The notes under the pieces were generated by a model. The model was given only the letters and a program-made list of their open reading frames with translations. It was not told the DNA's origin and did not search any database. From positions 1 to 63,465 of the forward strand of contig JAIENA010000079.1 in NCBI GenBank assembly GCA_019751755.1: a stretch of DNA of 63,465 nucleotides, in the 5' to 3' direction. The stretch's first letter is position 1. Every line of letters starts with the position of its first letter. Below, in pieces: positions 1-8,373 of this stretch. This DNA is from Burkholderiaceae bacterium (lineage in GTDB: Bacteria; Pseudomonadota; Gammaproteobacteria; Burkholderiales; Burkholderiaceae_D). The position numbers and the translations under genes were made by a program.

Positions 1-1878
1 ACTGCGCAGGCGGTCAGGGTCGTCGCACTGTCGAGCATCATTCTCGTCGTCCTGCTGGCGCTCTGGTACGGCATCACACGCGGTGACTGGTTGAACGGCA
101 TTCTTGCCGGGCTGACCATGGCGATGGCGCTATTACCCGCAGAATTGCCGTTGATATTGACGATCTTTCTCGGGCTTGGAGCGTGGCGGATCGCCAAGAA
201 GCAGGTGCTGACGCGGCGCATTTCCGCCATCGAGATGCTCGGTGCGGCGACGGTTCTATGTGTCGACAAGACCGGCACCCTGACGCAAAATCGCATGGCG
301 CTGGCCCAGATCGTCGTGGGTGACGAGGTACATATCTTCCAGGATGGCGCCGCTGCCATGCCAGGAAATTTTGCCGAGACATTTCACGAAACGCTGGAAT
401 TTTCAATGCTGTCCAGCCACCGAGATCCCTTCGATCCCATGGAGAAGGCAATCCAGCAGGCCGGGCATGCCGCGCTCGCCGGTACCGAGCATATCCACGA
501 CACCTGGACGCTGATCGAAGAATATCCGCTCTCACCGGAATTGCTGGCGATGTCACGCGTCTGGCAATCCCCTGATCGTATCGATTACGTGATTGCCGCC
601 AAGGGCGCGCCGGAAGCGATCATCGATTTGTGCCATCTGGGAAGCGAGCAAGCACAGTCGATTGGCGTCCAAGTCAATAAAGTGGCGGAACAAGGACTGC
701 GCGTGCTGGCCGTTGCCAAGGCGTCATTCCGGCAACATGATTTGCCTGCGATCCAGCACGATTTCGATTTTCGCTTCGTCGGTTTGATTGCACTGGCCGA
801 TCCCTTGCGTCCCACTGCCCGCGCGGCAATCGCTGAATGTCTTGCCGCCGGCATACGCGTCGTCATGATTACCGGCGACTATCCTGCCACCGCACTGAGC
901 ATTGCGGCCCAGAGTGGACTCGATTCCAGCGCTGGGGTCATCACGGGCACGGACCTGAACACACTGGATGAAGCCCAGTTGCAGCAGCGCTTAAGCAAGG
1001 TCAATGTTTATTGCCGCGTGCAGCCCGAGCAGAAGCTGCGACTGGTGACGGCGCTCAAGAATGCCGGTGACATTGTCGCGATGACCGGCGACGGCGTCAA
1101 CGACGCTCCGGCACTGAAAGCCGCACATATCGGTATCGCGATGGGCGGCCGCGGCACCGACGTGGCGCGCGAATCGGCTGCGCTGGTTTTGCTGGATGAC
1201 GATTTCGGCTCGATCGTGGCGGCGGTGCGACTGGGTCGCCGCATCGTCGACAATATCCGCAAGGCAGTGGTGTTCATCGTCGCGGCGCACATCCCGATAG
1301 CCGGCATGTCGATGCTGCCGGTGATGATGGGATGGCCGCTGATTTTGCTGCCGGTCCATGTCGTGTTCTTTGAATTATTGATCGATCCAACTTGCTCGAT
1401 CGTGTTTGAAGCCGAGCCGGAAGAATCAGATGTGATGCGCAGACCGCCGCGCCAGGCAGGCGCAAAGATATTCGATCGACAGCTCTTGATGCTAGGCCTG
1501 CAGCAGGGTGCGGTCTTGCTGCTTGTCTTGCTGGCAGTCTATCTGTTAGCGCAACAGGCCGGACTCGCCGTCGAGCAGGCCAGCGCGCTCACGTTCAGCG
1601 CCATGATCGTCGGGGACATCTGGCTGATTTTCATCAATCGCTCCTGGTCACTACCGTTGCATACCTCTTTCAGGCTTCCCAATCGAGCCTTGTGGTGGGT
1701 CGTGGCGTGTGGATTGATGATGCTGGGACTAGCCCTGTTTCTGCCATTCATGAACACCTTGTTCCACTTCGGGGCGCCGCCGATCGGCCATTTGGCGCTG
1801 ACGATTGCGGCGGTCAGCAGTATCTTGCTGCTGATTGCGTCGGTTACCAGAATACGAATGCACAAGGAAAAACTGTAA
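1..1878 (+). CDS. Cation-transporting P-type ATPase, C-terminal part (5' end outside window)
   Basis: The reading frame is open from base 1, so the N-terminus is missing. The visible part starts in a membrane segment and has a TM4-type PAELPL motif. The phosphorylation motif CVDKTGTLTQN follows, with its Asp codon at 265-267. Further on come the nucleotide-binding domain, the hinge MTGDGVNDAPALKAAHIGIA and about six C-terminal membrane helices. These are hallmarks of P-type ATPases that pump a cation across the inner membrane using an aspartyl-phosphate intermediate. PAELP instead of PEGLP, and the absence of a CPC motif, argue against a heavy-metal P1B pump. The exact ion cannot be read from this part. 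No partner gene is visible. Confidence 0.9.
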   Translation, partial: TAQAVRVVALSSIILVVLLALWYGITRGDWLNGILAGLTMAMALLPAELPLILTIFLGLGAWRIAKKQVLTRRISAIEMLGAATVLCVDKTGTLTQNRMALAQIVVGDEVHIFQDGAAAMPGNFAETFHETLEFSMLSSHRDPFDPMEKAIQQAGHAALAGTEHIHDTWTLIEEYPLSPELLAMSRVWQSPDRIDYVIAAKGAPEAIIDLCHLGSEQAQSIGVQVNKVAEQGLRVLAVAKASFRQHDLPAIQHDFDFRFVGLIALADPLRPTARAAIAECLAAGIRVVMITGDYPATALSIAAQSGLDSSAGVITGTDLNTLDEAQLQQRLSKVNVYCRVQPEQKLRLVTALKNAGDIVAMTGDGVNDAPALKAAHIGIAMGGRGTDVARESAALVLLDDDFGSIVAAVRLGRRIVDNIRKAVVFIVAAHIPIAGMSMLPVMMGWPLILLPVHVVFFELLIDPTCSIVFEAEPEESDVMRRPPRQAGAKIFDRQLLMLGLQQGAVLLLVLLAVYLLAQQAGLAVEQASALTFSAMIVGDIWLIFINRSWSLPLHTSFRLPNRALWWVVACGLMMLGLALFLPFMNTLFHFGAPPIGHLALTIAAVSSILLLIASVTRIRMHKEKL

Positions 1879-1985
1879 GGAGAAAGTTCATGACAGGCCG
1901 ACTCTAGCGCCCGCAGGCCCGCCGCCGTTCCACGCCCTCGCCCACGTCAGCCGGCTTGACGCTCCACTACACCTTGAATTCCGCT

Positions 1986-2009
1986 ATTATCGTTACGCGT
2001 CACACAAAA
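1986..2009 (+). promoter_or_regulatory. 24-bp palindromic motif, copy 1, upstream of the GRPP-motif gene
   Basis: The core GTTACGCGTCAC (1992-2003) is one base off a perfect 12-bp palindrome. The flanks ATTATC (left) and ACAAAA (right) are shared with the other two copies. It ends two bases before the Shine-Dalgarno AAGGA and overlaps a possible -10 (TATTAT, 1985-1990), a suitable place for an operator. The regulatory role is inference. Confidence 0.5.
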
Positions 2010-2021
2010 TAAGGAATGGGT

Positions 2022-2282
2022 ATGGATGAAAAACGGGGCCGGGGCCGGCCACCCAAGGACGATGCACTAACGCCGGCGGAACGCGCCAAACGCTACCGCG
2101 ACAACCGGCGGGCGGAAAAAGTCGCCATCGCACTCAGCCGTGAGTTGGAGGACCATCCGCCCGACTCGCCGCACCGGCTGTTCGTCGAACTGGACCGGGC
2201 GTTGGCGCGCGTGGCGGAGCTGGAGCGGCAACTGGAACAAGCGCAACTGGAAATCAAGCGCCTTCAACAGCAGGCCAGATAG
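2022..2282 (+). CDS. Small basic GRPP-motif protein, putative DNA-binding
   Basis: About 86 residues. The N-terminus is very basic, with an AT-hook-like GRGRPP and a motif of the type LTPAERAKRYRDNRRAEK. The last 35 residues form a heptad-rich coiled coil (ELERQLEQAQLEIKRLQQQ) that could dimerise. The start at 2022 is preferred over 2016 because AAGGA at 2011-2015 gives a 6-base spacing to 2022 but none to 2016. Similar small basic proteins occur on plasmids, phages and chromosomes without a firm function. The palindromic motif on both sides of the gene suggests autoregulation. No enzyme domain is visible. Confidence 0.7.
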   Translation: MDEKRGRGRPPKDDALTPAERAKRYRDNRRAEKVAIALSRELEDHPPDSPHRLFVELDRALARVAELERQLEQAQLEIKRLQQQAR

Positions 2283-2302
2283 CCGCCGACCTCACCGGCG
2301 AT

Positions 2303-2326
2303 ATTAACGTGACGCGTCACGCAATA
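2303..2326 (+). promoter_or_regulatory. 24-bp palindromic motif, copy 2, downstream of the GRPP-motif gene
   Basis: The core GTGACGCGTCAC (2309-2320) is a perfect 12-bp palindrome, flanked by ATATT on the left and AATAT on the right. It lies between the stop codon at 2282 and the convergent KTSC gene, which is not a usual promoter position. It could be an operator, a protein-anchoring site or part of a transcription end. Confidence 0.5.
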
Positions 2327-2346
2327 TAGCAAGCGCAAGGTGCACC

Positions 2347-2622
2347 TCAAGCATCCTCGCCGGGCGCCCGAAATAAGTCCTCCAGCGCCTTGCGGTCGCT
2401 TTCACGGCGCACCCGGCTGGTCTTGCCCGTATAGTCTTCTTCGATATTGTCCCGGTAGTAACTCCATGCGGAACCCGACGTCGACAGCTTGCGCCAGACA
2501 TCGGGACTGACGCCGGCATAATCGATGGCGTTGCCATCATCGAGCTCCACCCGCAACTGGCGCGCACGGGCATCGTAGCCCATCGCACGCAGCTTGCCGG
2601 CATTGACGCGTTTCATTTCCAT
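2347..2622 (-). CDS. KTSC domain-containing protein
   Basis: 91 residues. A compact fold with the pattern RVNAGKLRAMGYD, then LRVELDDGNAIDYAGVSPDVWRKL, resembles KTSC-domain proteins. These are small domains named after lysyl-tRNA synthetase C-terminal regions and are often encoded alone. The catalytic or binding role of this family is not established. The start at 2622 has GAGGAG five bases upstream; a second ATG lies two codons on. It sits directly downstream of the TRAP transporter genes on the same strand, with a hairpin between them, so it may be read through from that operon. Confidence 0.75.
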   Translation of the reverse strand: MEMKRVNAGKLRAMGYDARARQLRVELDDGNAIDYAGVSPDVWRKLSTSGSAWSYYRDNIEEDYTGKTSRVRRESDRKALEDLFRAPGEDA

Positions 2623-2635
2623 CGCCGCTCCTCAA

Positions 2636-2666
2636 AAGACCATGCGCCACCGGTCAGGGTGGCGCA
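2636..2666 (-). terminator. Hairpin after dctM-like gene, possible attenuating terminator
   Basis: TGCGCCACC (2643-2651) pairs with GGTGGCGCA (2658-2666) across a 6-base loop. On the minus strand the stem is followed by TGGTCTTTT. The Shine-Dalgarno of the KTSC gene follows directly, so this may reduce rather than stop read-through. Confidence 0.5.
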
Positions 2667-2671
2667 CTGGG

Positions 2672-4423
2672 TTATTTCTTCTCGGGTGCCACAGGCTTGC
2701 CATCGGCCGGTTTTTCTTCCGGCGTGCCAAAGTCGAGTACTGGCGGCTCCTCGTTTTGATCCGGCTGGGTCCACTGCTGGTTGCCCATCGATTCCTGGTC
2801 AATCACCAGCCCCGGCGGCGAGCCGTCACCGGCGACTCCCTTGTCGAGGAAGGCGGTCACGGTTTGCGGGAACACCGCCACCAGCAACACCATCACCAGC
2901 TGCAAGCCAACCCAGGGCAAGGCGCCCCAGTAAATGTCGGACGACTTGACTTCCTTCGGCGCCACACCGCGCAAGTAAAACAGCGCGAAGCCGAATGGCG
3001 GGTGCATGAACGAGGTTTGCATGTTTACGCATAGCATCACGCCGAACCACACCAGCGCCGCCGACGCGGCCGCCTCCGGGGTGCCCATCGACTCCAGCAA
3101 CACCGGCGTCAGGACTTTTTGCGCCACCGGGGCCAGCATCGGCACCACGATGAACGCGATTTCAAAGAAGTCGAGGAAGAACGCCAGGAAGAACACAAAC
3201 AGGTTCACGACCAGCAGGAAACCGATCCAGCCGCCCGGAATGCCATCGAACAGATGCTCAACCCAGCGGCCGCCATCGACCCCCTGGAACACCACCGAGA
3301 AGCAGGTCGAACCGATCAAAATGAAGACCACCATGGCCGTCAGGCGCATCGTGCTCTGGTAGCTCAGCTTGATCAAGTCGCGCAAATCCTTGATCTGCCA
3401 GGCGCGGAACACCAGATACGCCACCATCACATAGACCGCCGCCAGCACCACCGGCAGCGCCAGTTTGACGGACGCGGACAGGCCTTCGCCCTCCTTGCCA
3501 AACACCAGGCGCATCAGGCCGAACACCACCAGCGCCGCCATGCCGACGCGGAACACCCTCTTGTCGCGGCCATTGAAGGCCGGATGGCGAATCACCGCCA
3601 GGATCACCGCGCCCAGCGCGCCCATGGCACCCGACTCGGTCGGCGTGGCAATGCCGGCCATCATCGTGCCCAGCACCATAAAGATCAGCACGGCGGCCGG
3701 AATAATACCGCGCAGGCACTGCCGCCACAGCGCCCAGCCGGTCAGCGTGTTGGCATCGCGCGGCGCGGCCGGCAACCATTCCGGCTTCAGGCGGGACAGG
3801 ATAAAGGTGTACAACGCAAACAGACCAATCTGGACCAGCGACGGGCCCCAGGCGCCCAGGTACATGCTACCCACATCAGCGCTGGCGGTTTGCGTTTTCA
3901 GCTGATCGGCCAGCACCACCAGAACCAGCGAAGGCGGCACTAATTGGGTAATGGTGCCGGACGCCGCCAGCACGCCAGTGGCATAACGCATGTGGTAGCC
4001 GTAGCGCATCATGACGGGCAGCGAGATCATCGCCATCGCGATCACTTGTGCCGCCACGGTGCCGGTGATGGCGCCAAGGATAAAGCCGACGATGATGACC
4101 GAATAGCCGAGGCCACCGCGCATCTTGCCGAACAACTGCCCCATCGAATCAAGCATGTCTTCGGCCAGGCGGCATTTTTCCAGGATCGCGCCCATGAACG
4201 TGAAGAACGGGATCGCCAGCAATAAATCATTGGCCAGCACGCTGCCGAAAATCCGCTGCGGCACCGCCTGCATGAACGCAACGTTGAAAAAGCCCAGTTC
4301 AATCGACACGGCGGCAAACGCCAGGCCGACCGCCAGCAGCGAGAACGCCACCGGGAAACCGACCAGCATGAACACCACCAGGCCGCCGAACATCAGCGGC
4401 GGCATCAGCTCCAAAGGAATCAT
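2672..4423 (-). CDS. TRAP transporter large permease (DctM-like)
   Basis: 583 residues, strongly hydrophobic throughout, with about a dozen membrane helices. The N-terminal segment (PPLMFGGLVVFMLVGFPVAF) and the conserved stretches LAIPFFTFMGAILEKC and GTVAAQVIAMAMISLPVMM are typical of the large subunit of tripartite ATP-independent periplasmic transporters. These move organic acids into the cell using an ion gradient. The last 50 or so residues form a hydrophilic Pro/Glu/Lys-rich cytoplasmic tail, longer than usual. The start overlaps the stop of the small permease by four bases (ATGA), so the two are translationally coupled. No periplasmic binding protein is adjacent, so the substrate cannot be named. 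Confidence 0.9.
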   Translation of the reverse strand: MIPLELMPPLMFGGLVVFMLVGFPVAFSLLAVGLAFAAVSIELGFFNVAFMQAVPQRIFGSVLANDLLLAIPFFTFMGAILEKCRLAEDMLDSMGQLFGKMRGGLGYSVIIVGFILGAITGTVAAQVIAMAMISLPVMMRYGYHMRYATGVLAASGTITQLVPPSLVLVVLADQLKTQTASADVGSMYLGAWGPSLVQIGLFALYTFILSRLKPEWLPAAPRDANTLTGWALWRQCLRGIIPAAVLIFMVLGTMMAGIATPTESGAMGALGAVILAVIRHPAFNGRDKRVFRVGMAALVVFGLMRLVFGKEGEGLSASVKLALPVVLAAVYVMVAYLVFRAWQIKDLRDLIKLSYQSTMRLTAMVVFILIGSTCFSVVFQGVDGGRWVEHLFDGIPGGWIGFLLVVNLFVFFLAFFLDFFEIAFIVVPMLAPVAQKVLTPVLLESMGTPEAAASAALVWFGVMLCVNMQTSFMHPPFGFALFYLRGVAPKEVKSSDIYWGALPWVGLQLVMVLLVAVFPQTVTAFLDKGVAGDGSPPGLVIDQESMGNQQWTQPDQNEEPPVLDFGTPEEKPADGKPVAPEKK

Positions 4424-4962
4424 TGCACCGGCCTTTCGTATTTATTGTCGAGATGCGTCTTGCCGGCCAGCGCGGCGATGCGTTTGATCAGTTCCGACAC
4501 GCCCTGCACTGTCAGCAGGGCAAAACCGATCGGGACGATGAACTTGATCGGATAGCGGGCCAAGCCGCCGGAATTACCGGACTGTTCCAGCACCTCCCAC
4601 GACGGCATGAACAGCGAGGTCCACGACAGCCACGCGAACAGGATGCAAGCAGGGAACAGGAAGAAAATGATGCCGAACACATCGATCCACAGTTGCTTGC
4701 GCTCCGAGACATGGCCATATATCAGGTCGACCCGCACATGTTCATTGCGCTGGAACGTATACGACGCCCCCAGCATCACGGCCGCGCCGAATAAATACCA
4801 CTGCATTTCCAGCAGCGAATTGGAGCTCCAGTCGAAGCCATAGCGGATCAGCGCGTTACTGGCGCTGATCACGCAGGAGGCGAGGATCATCAGGTTGGCC
4901 AGTTGGCCGCAGCGGTATCCGATCTTGTCGAGCACGGATGACAGCCGTAGTAAGCCTTGCAT
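4420..4962 (-). CDS. TRAP transporter small permease (DctQ-like)
   Basis: 180 residues with four predicted membrane helices, the usual size and shape of DctQ. Family-like features are the EMQWYLFGAAVMLGASYTF segment and the following HVRVDLIYG. The subunit pairs with the large permease encoded just downstream. It is the first gene of the pair; about 125 bases upstream on the same strand lies copy 3 of the palindromic motif (5088-5111), a possible control site. Confidence 0.9.
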   Translation of the reverse strand: MQGLLRLSSVLDKIGYRCGQLANLMILASCVISASNALIRYGFDWSSNSLLEMQWYLFGAAVMLGASYTFQRNEHVRVDLIYGHVSERKQLWIDVFGIIFFLFPACILFAWLSWTSLFMPSWEVLEQSGNSGGLARYPIKFIVPIGFALLTVQGVSELIKRIAALAGKTHLDNKYERPVQ

Positions 4963-5319
4963 TGTCGTCTCCCCAAACAGCGTCCGCCTGTCCGTCCTGC
5001 CATGCAGTGCGCCATTCGATATTGATGTAAAAGAATAGTTGTCAGGATACTAGCTGATCACGCACAGCTTGAACAGCCGCCAGCGTCATTTGCGTGATGC
5101 GTCACGATAATTTGTGCGGATCGGCGCAGTCGGACGTTGCTGGTATCCCCTCTGACACAATGGCGTCATTCGGCAAAGGGGTCAAGGAATTCAACGTGGC
5201 CCGGAGATGGCGGCCGATTGGTGGGCTGCAGCGCACACCCGCAGCGGTGGCGGGTGTGCGCTTGAGGATGGTGCTGGCCGATCGGGACTGCGGGCGGCGC
5301 GCGGGCCGCCCGCCTGCCA
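4963..5319. other. Intergenic region with palindromic motif copy 3
   Basis: 357 bases between the start of the TRAP operon and the 3' end of the molybdopterin oxidoreductase. Short open frames here have no convincing start or composition. The only structure I see is the palindromic motif at 5088-5111. Confidence 0.6.
5088..5111 (-). promoter_or_regulatory. 24-bp palindromic motif, copy 3, upstream of TRAP permease genes
   Basis: Read on the minus strand, ATTATC is followed by GTGACGCATCAC and GCAAAT. It agrees with copy 1 at 20 of 24 positions and shares the GTGACGC core with copy 2. It lies upstream of the DctQ start at 4962. Confidence 0.5.
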
Positions 5320-7635
5320 TCAGGTGGCGAGGCGTTCGATCAGGATCGGCACTTCCTTGAAGGCGGGCGTGTTCGAGCCGCGCGCGGTCAGGCCCGGTGG
5401 CGACAGCGGCGTCAATTCCGGGAAGTAGCCAAATACGTCATCGCCCACAATTGGGTATTGCACCAGACGATACCCTTGTACTACGCGCTCAATGCCGTCC
5501 AGCGACGCGCCCCGCAGGTTGACCACTTCGCCGTCGGCAAAACCCAGCCGCGCCAGCGTGGCCGCGCCGATGAACAAGACCTTGCGCGTATGGTGTACGC
5601 CCCGGTAGCGGTCCACCTCACCGCGCGGGTCGTGGTAGACGGTGGTGTTGTATTGGCGGTGCGCGCGCACCGTCGCCAGGCACAGCACCTGGTCGCCATA
5701 TACGGCGCGGGCGCGCTCCATGATGGTGTCGGCCGGCAGCGCGTGGGGCGCGAAGTTGGCGCGGCCGGTGTCGGTTTTCCAGATGCGCAGCGCGGCGGTA
5801 TTGGGCAAATGAAAACCACGGCGCTGCCGGATGTGCTTGTTGTAATCCGCAAATCCCGCGACCGCGCCATCAGCCACTTGCTCGATGTAGTTGCGGGTGG
5901 TGTCGTAATCGCGCCCCATGGCACGCCAGTCGATCGTCGAATCCGCTAAAGTGTGGCGCGCCAGTTCGGTCACGATGTACGGTTCCGAGCGCAGCTGTTC
6001 GCTGGCCGGCCGGTTGCGGCCGGTCGAGGCGTGCACCATGCTGGCGGTGTCTTCCACGCTGACGAATTGCTGGCCGTTATCCTGCTCATCGTGTTCGGTG
6101 CGGCCCAGGCAGGGCAACAGCAAGCCGACCTGGCCCGGATATAAATGCGTGCGGTTCAACTTGGTGGCAATGTGCACCGTTGATTTGCAGCGCGACAAAG
6201 CGTTGAGTACGCGTGGGCTGTCCGGTCCGGCCACGGCGAAATTACCACCCAGTCCCGTAAACGCCTGGACCGAGCCGTCGAGCAAGCCGTTGATGGCGCC
6301 GACCGCATCCAGTCCGGCTTGCTGCGGGGGGGCAAACCCGAAGACCCGCTGCAAGCCTTGCAGCCATTCCGCTTTCGGGCGGTTGGTGATGCCGACCGTG
6401 CGGTCGCCCTGCACGTTCGAATGGCCGCGTACCGGCATCACGCCCGCGCCGGGTTTGCCGACGTTGCCGCGCAACAGCATCAGATTAACCAGCATCTGGA
6501 TGGTTTCAATCGCGTATTCGTGCTGGGTCAGGCCCATGCACCAGGTGGCAATGGTGGCATCCGACGCCATATAGAGGCGCGCCGCCTGCTCCAGTTGCTC
6601 CTGACGCAAGCCGCTGGCCTGTTCGATCGCGTCCCAGGACTGGGCGCGGACCACTTCGGCCATTGCCTCGAAGCCCAGCGTATGCTGGGCGATAAAGGCG
6701 TGGTCGATGATCGCCGCCGTTTTTTCAGCCGCATCGGCCGCCAGCACGGCTTTGATCATGCCCGTCAGCGCCGCCAGGTCGCCGCCCACGCGCACTTGGT
6801 AATACGCGTCGGCGATCGGCGTGCTGGCGCCGGTCAGCATTTCTCCCGGCGATTGCGGGTCGGTAAATTGCTGCAACCCGCGCTCGAGTAGCGGATTGAA
6901 CACGACGATGCGGGCGCCGCGCTTTTTCGCCTCGCGCAAATCGCCCAGCATGCGCGGATGATTGGTGGCGGGGTTCTGACCAAAGACGAAAATCGCCTGC
7001 GCATGCTCGAAATCTTCGCGCGTCACCGTTGACTTGCCGACGCCCAGCGACAGCCGCAGCGCATCGCCCGACGATTCGTGGCAATAATTCGACGAATCCG
7101 GGATGTTGTTGGTGCCAAACGCGCGCGCAAACAACTGGTAGGGAAAGGCGGCTTCATTGCTGCTGCGGCCCGACGCGTAAAACACGGCGCGCTGCGGACT
7201 GTCGAGCGCGCGCAGCGCGGCCCCGGCCAGCGTAAAAGCGTGTTCCCAGCCGATTTCGCGGTAAGTGTCCGATGGCGCGTCGTACAGCATCGGCGCGGTC
7301 AGGCGGCCAATGGCCTCCAGCTGCCATTCTTCGCGCGCGCGCAAGGCCGTGACGGTATGCTCGGCAAAATACGCCGGCGTGGCGCGTTTGGGGGTGGCTT
7401 CATGGGCGATGGCCCAGGCGCCCTGCTCGCAAAAATCCACCGATTTGTCCGTCGGCGAATCCGGATACGCACAGCCGGGACAATCAATGCCTTGCGGCTG
7501 GTTGACGTGCGGCAGCGCTTTCAGCGCAGGCAATGCGCCATTGCCCTGCAGCGCGCTGGCGGCGCCGCGCAATGAGCCAAAGCCGCCGGCCGGCTTGTCG
7601 TAAGCGTGGATCGGGATGGTTTTCGAGTGTGTCAT
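5320..7635 (-). CDS. FdhF/YdeP-family molybdopterin oxidoreductase
   Basis: 771 residues. The N-terminus has the iron-sulfur/entry motif DCPGCAYPDS (Cys52, Cys55), then DFCEQGAWA (Cys68), as in the YdeP/FdhF-like group of formate-dehydrogenase-related enzymes. Molybdopterin-binding stretches follow, such as ASGRSSNEAAFPYQLFARAF and FVFGQNPATNHPRMLGDLR, with a C-terminal molydopterin dinucleotide-binding domain (DEVVNLRGASL-like region near 700). Proteins of this family are cytoplasmic. The substrate is uncertain; YdeP in E. coli is linked to acid resistance. No signal peptide or electron-transfer subunit is seen nearby. Confidence 0.88.
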   Translation of the reverse strand: MTHSKTIPIHAYDKPAGGFGSLRGAASALQGNGALPALKALPHVNQPQGIDCPGCAYPDSPTDKSVDFCEQGAWAIAHEATPKRATPAYFAEHTVTALRAREEWQLEAIGRLTAPMLYDAPSDTYREIGWEHAFTLAGAALRALDSPQRAVFYASGRSSNEAAFPYQLFARAFGTNNIPDSSNYCHESSGDALRLSLGVGKSTVTREDFEHAQAIFVFGQNPATNHPRMLGDLREAKKRGARIVVFNPLLERGLQQFTDPQSPGEMLTGASTPIADAYYQVRVGGDLAALTGMIKAVLAADAAEKTAAIIDHAFIAQHTLGFEAMAEVVRAQSWDAIEQASGLRQEQLEQAARLYMASDATIATWCMGLTQHEYAIETIQMLVNLMLLRGNVGKPGAGVMPVRGHSNVQGDRTVGITNRPKAEWLQGLQRVFGFAPPQQAGLDAVGAINGLLDGSVQAFTGLGGNFAVAGPDSPRVLNALSRCKSTVHIATKLNRTHLYPGQVGLLLPCLGRTEHDEQDNGQQFVSVEDTASMVHASTGRNRPASEQLRSEPYIVTELARHTLADSTIDWRAMGRDYDTTRNYIEQVADGAVAGFADYNKHIRQRRGFHLPNTAALRIWKTDTGRANFAPHALPADTIMERARAVYGDQVLCLATVRAHRQYNTTVYHDPRGEVDRYRGVHHTRKVLFIGAATLARLGFADGEVVNLRGASLDGIERVVQGYRLVQYPIVGDDVFGYFPELTPLSPPGLTARGSNTPAFKEVPILIERLAT

Positions 7636-7769
7636 GGCAAGTTGTCTAGAGCAGTGGCGCGCACTTTATCATACGCCAAGGTCAACGCAAACGCGCTCCA
7701 CCGCCGGGCCGTCATGGTTGGTTGTCATCCTGTGTGCCATGGAAAAGTTACGGTAACCGCATCGTAAAG

Positions 7770-7787
7770 TGTGGATCTGACTCCACA
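7770..7787. repeat. Short inverted repeat upstream of the Cache operon
   Basis: TGTGGA and TCCACA are separated by six bases. It lies about 30 bases upstream of the candidate -35 and could be an operator. No factor can be assigned. Confidence 0.3.
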
Positions 7788-7814
7788 GCAAATATTTCAT
7801 TTGGCCACGAATGC

Positions 7815-7845
7815 TTGACAGTGAACCCGGCTCCACCGTTACGAT
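7815..7845 (+). promoter_or_regulatory. Candidate sigma-70 promoter of the Cache/histidine kinase operon
   Basis: A perfect -35 TTGACA (7815-7820) is followed by TACGAT (7840-7845). The 19-base spacing is long, so the -10 assignment is weak. Confidence 0.35.
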
Positions 7846-7881
7846 GGACACACCCGCCAACTTTCAACTTGGGAGAATTAC

Positions 7882-8373
7882 ATGAGTAAAGTAATGCTGG
7901 CCGCGCGCGCCGCCATCGTCTTGCTGACGCTGGCCCCTGTTGCACATGCGGCCCAACGCTCCAATGCGGACGATGCCGTGGCGTTGGTTAACAGAGCCAT
8001 CGACTACATGAAAAAAAATGGCAATGACAAGGCCATTGCTGAATTCAACAACCTGTCCAGTCCGTTCAATGTCACCAGCGACATCAACAAGAACGGCGAC
8101 CTGTACATGTTCATGTTCTATGCCAACAAAGGCGGTGTCCAGGTGGTGCACGGGAAAAATGCAAAAATTCCCGGCAAGGATGTGATCGACATGCGCGACG
8201 CGGACGGCACGTATATCATCAAGGAAATCATCAAAGCGTGTAACACCAAGGATGGCAAGGGCTGGGTCAACTATAAATGGCCGAATCCTGTCAGCGGCGC
8301 GATTGAATCGAAGCAAAGCTATGTGGTGAAGGTCGACGAATATTGCGTCGGCACCGGTATTTATAAGCCGTGA
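7882..8373 (+). CDS. Secreted single-Cache-domain protein
   Basis: 163 residues. A signal peptide (about residues 1-24, ending in AHA) precedes a small Cache-like domain with the pattern DAVALVNRAIDYMKKNG, DLYMFMFYANKG, VDMRDADGTYIIKEI and GWVNYKWPNP. This pattern (helix, then VxD-type strand and GWxxYxWPNP) is seen in single Cache_2-type sensor domains of chemoreceptors and kinases. Here it is a free periplasmic protein without a membrane anchor or output domain. The gene has GGGAG just upstream of the ATG. It is first of three overlapping or near-overlapping genes ending in a Cache histidine kinase, so a role as ligand-binding co-sensor is inferred. Confidence 0.8.
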   Translation: MSKVMLAARAAIVLLTLAPVAHAAQRSNADDAVALVNRAIDYMKKNGNDKAIAEFNNLSSPFNVTSDINKNGDLYMFMFYANKGGVQVVHGKNAKIPGKDVIDMRDADGTYIIKEIIKACNTKDGKGWVNYKWPNPVSGAIESKQSYVVKVDEYCVGTGIYKP

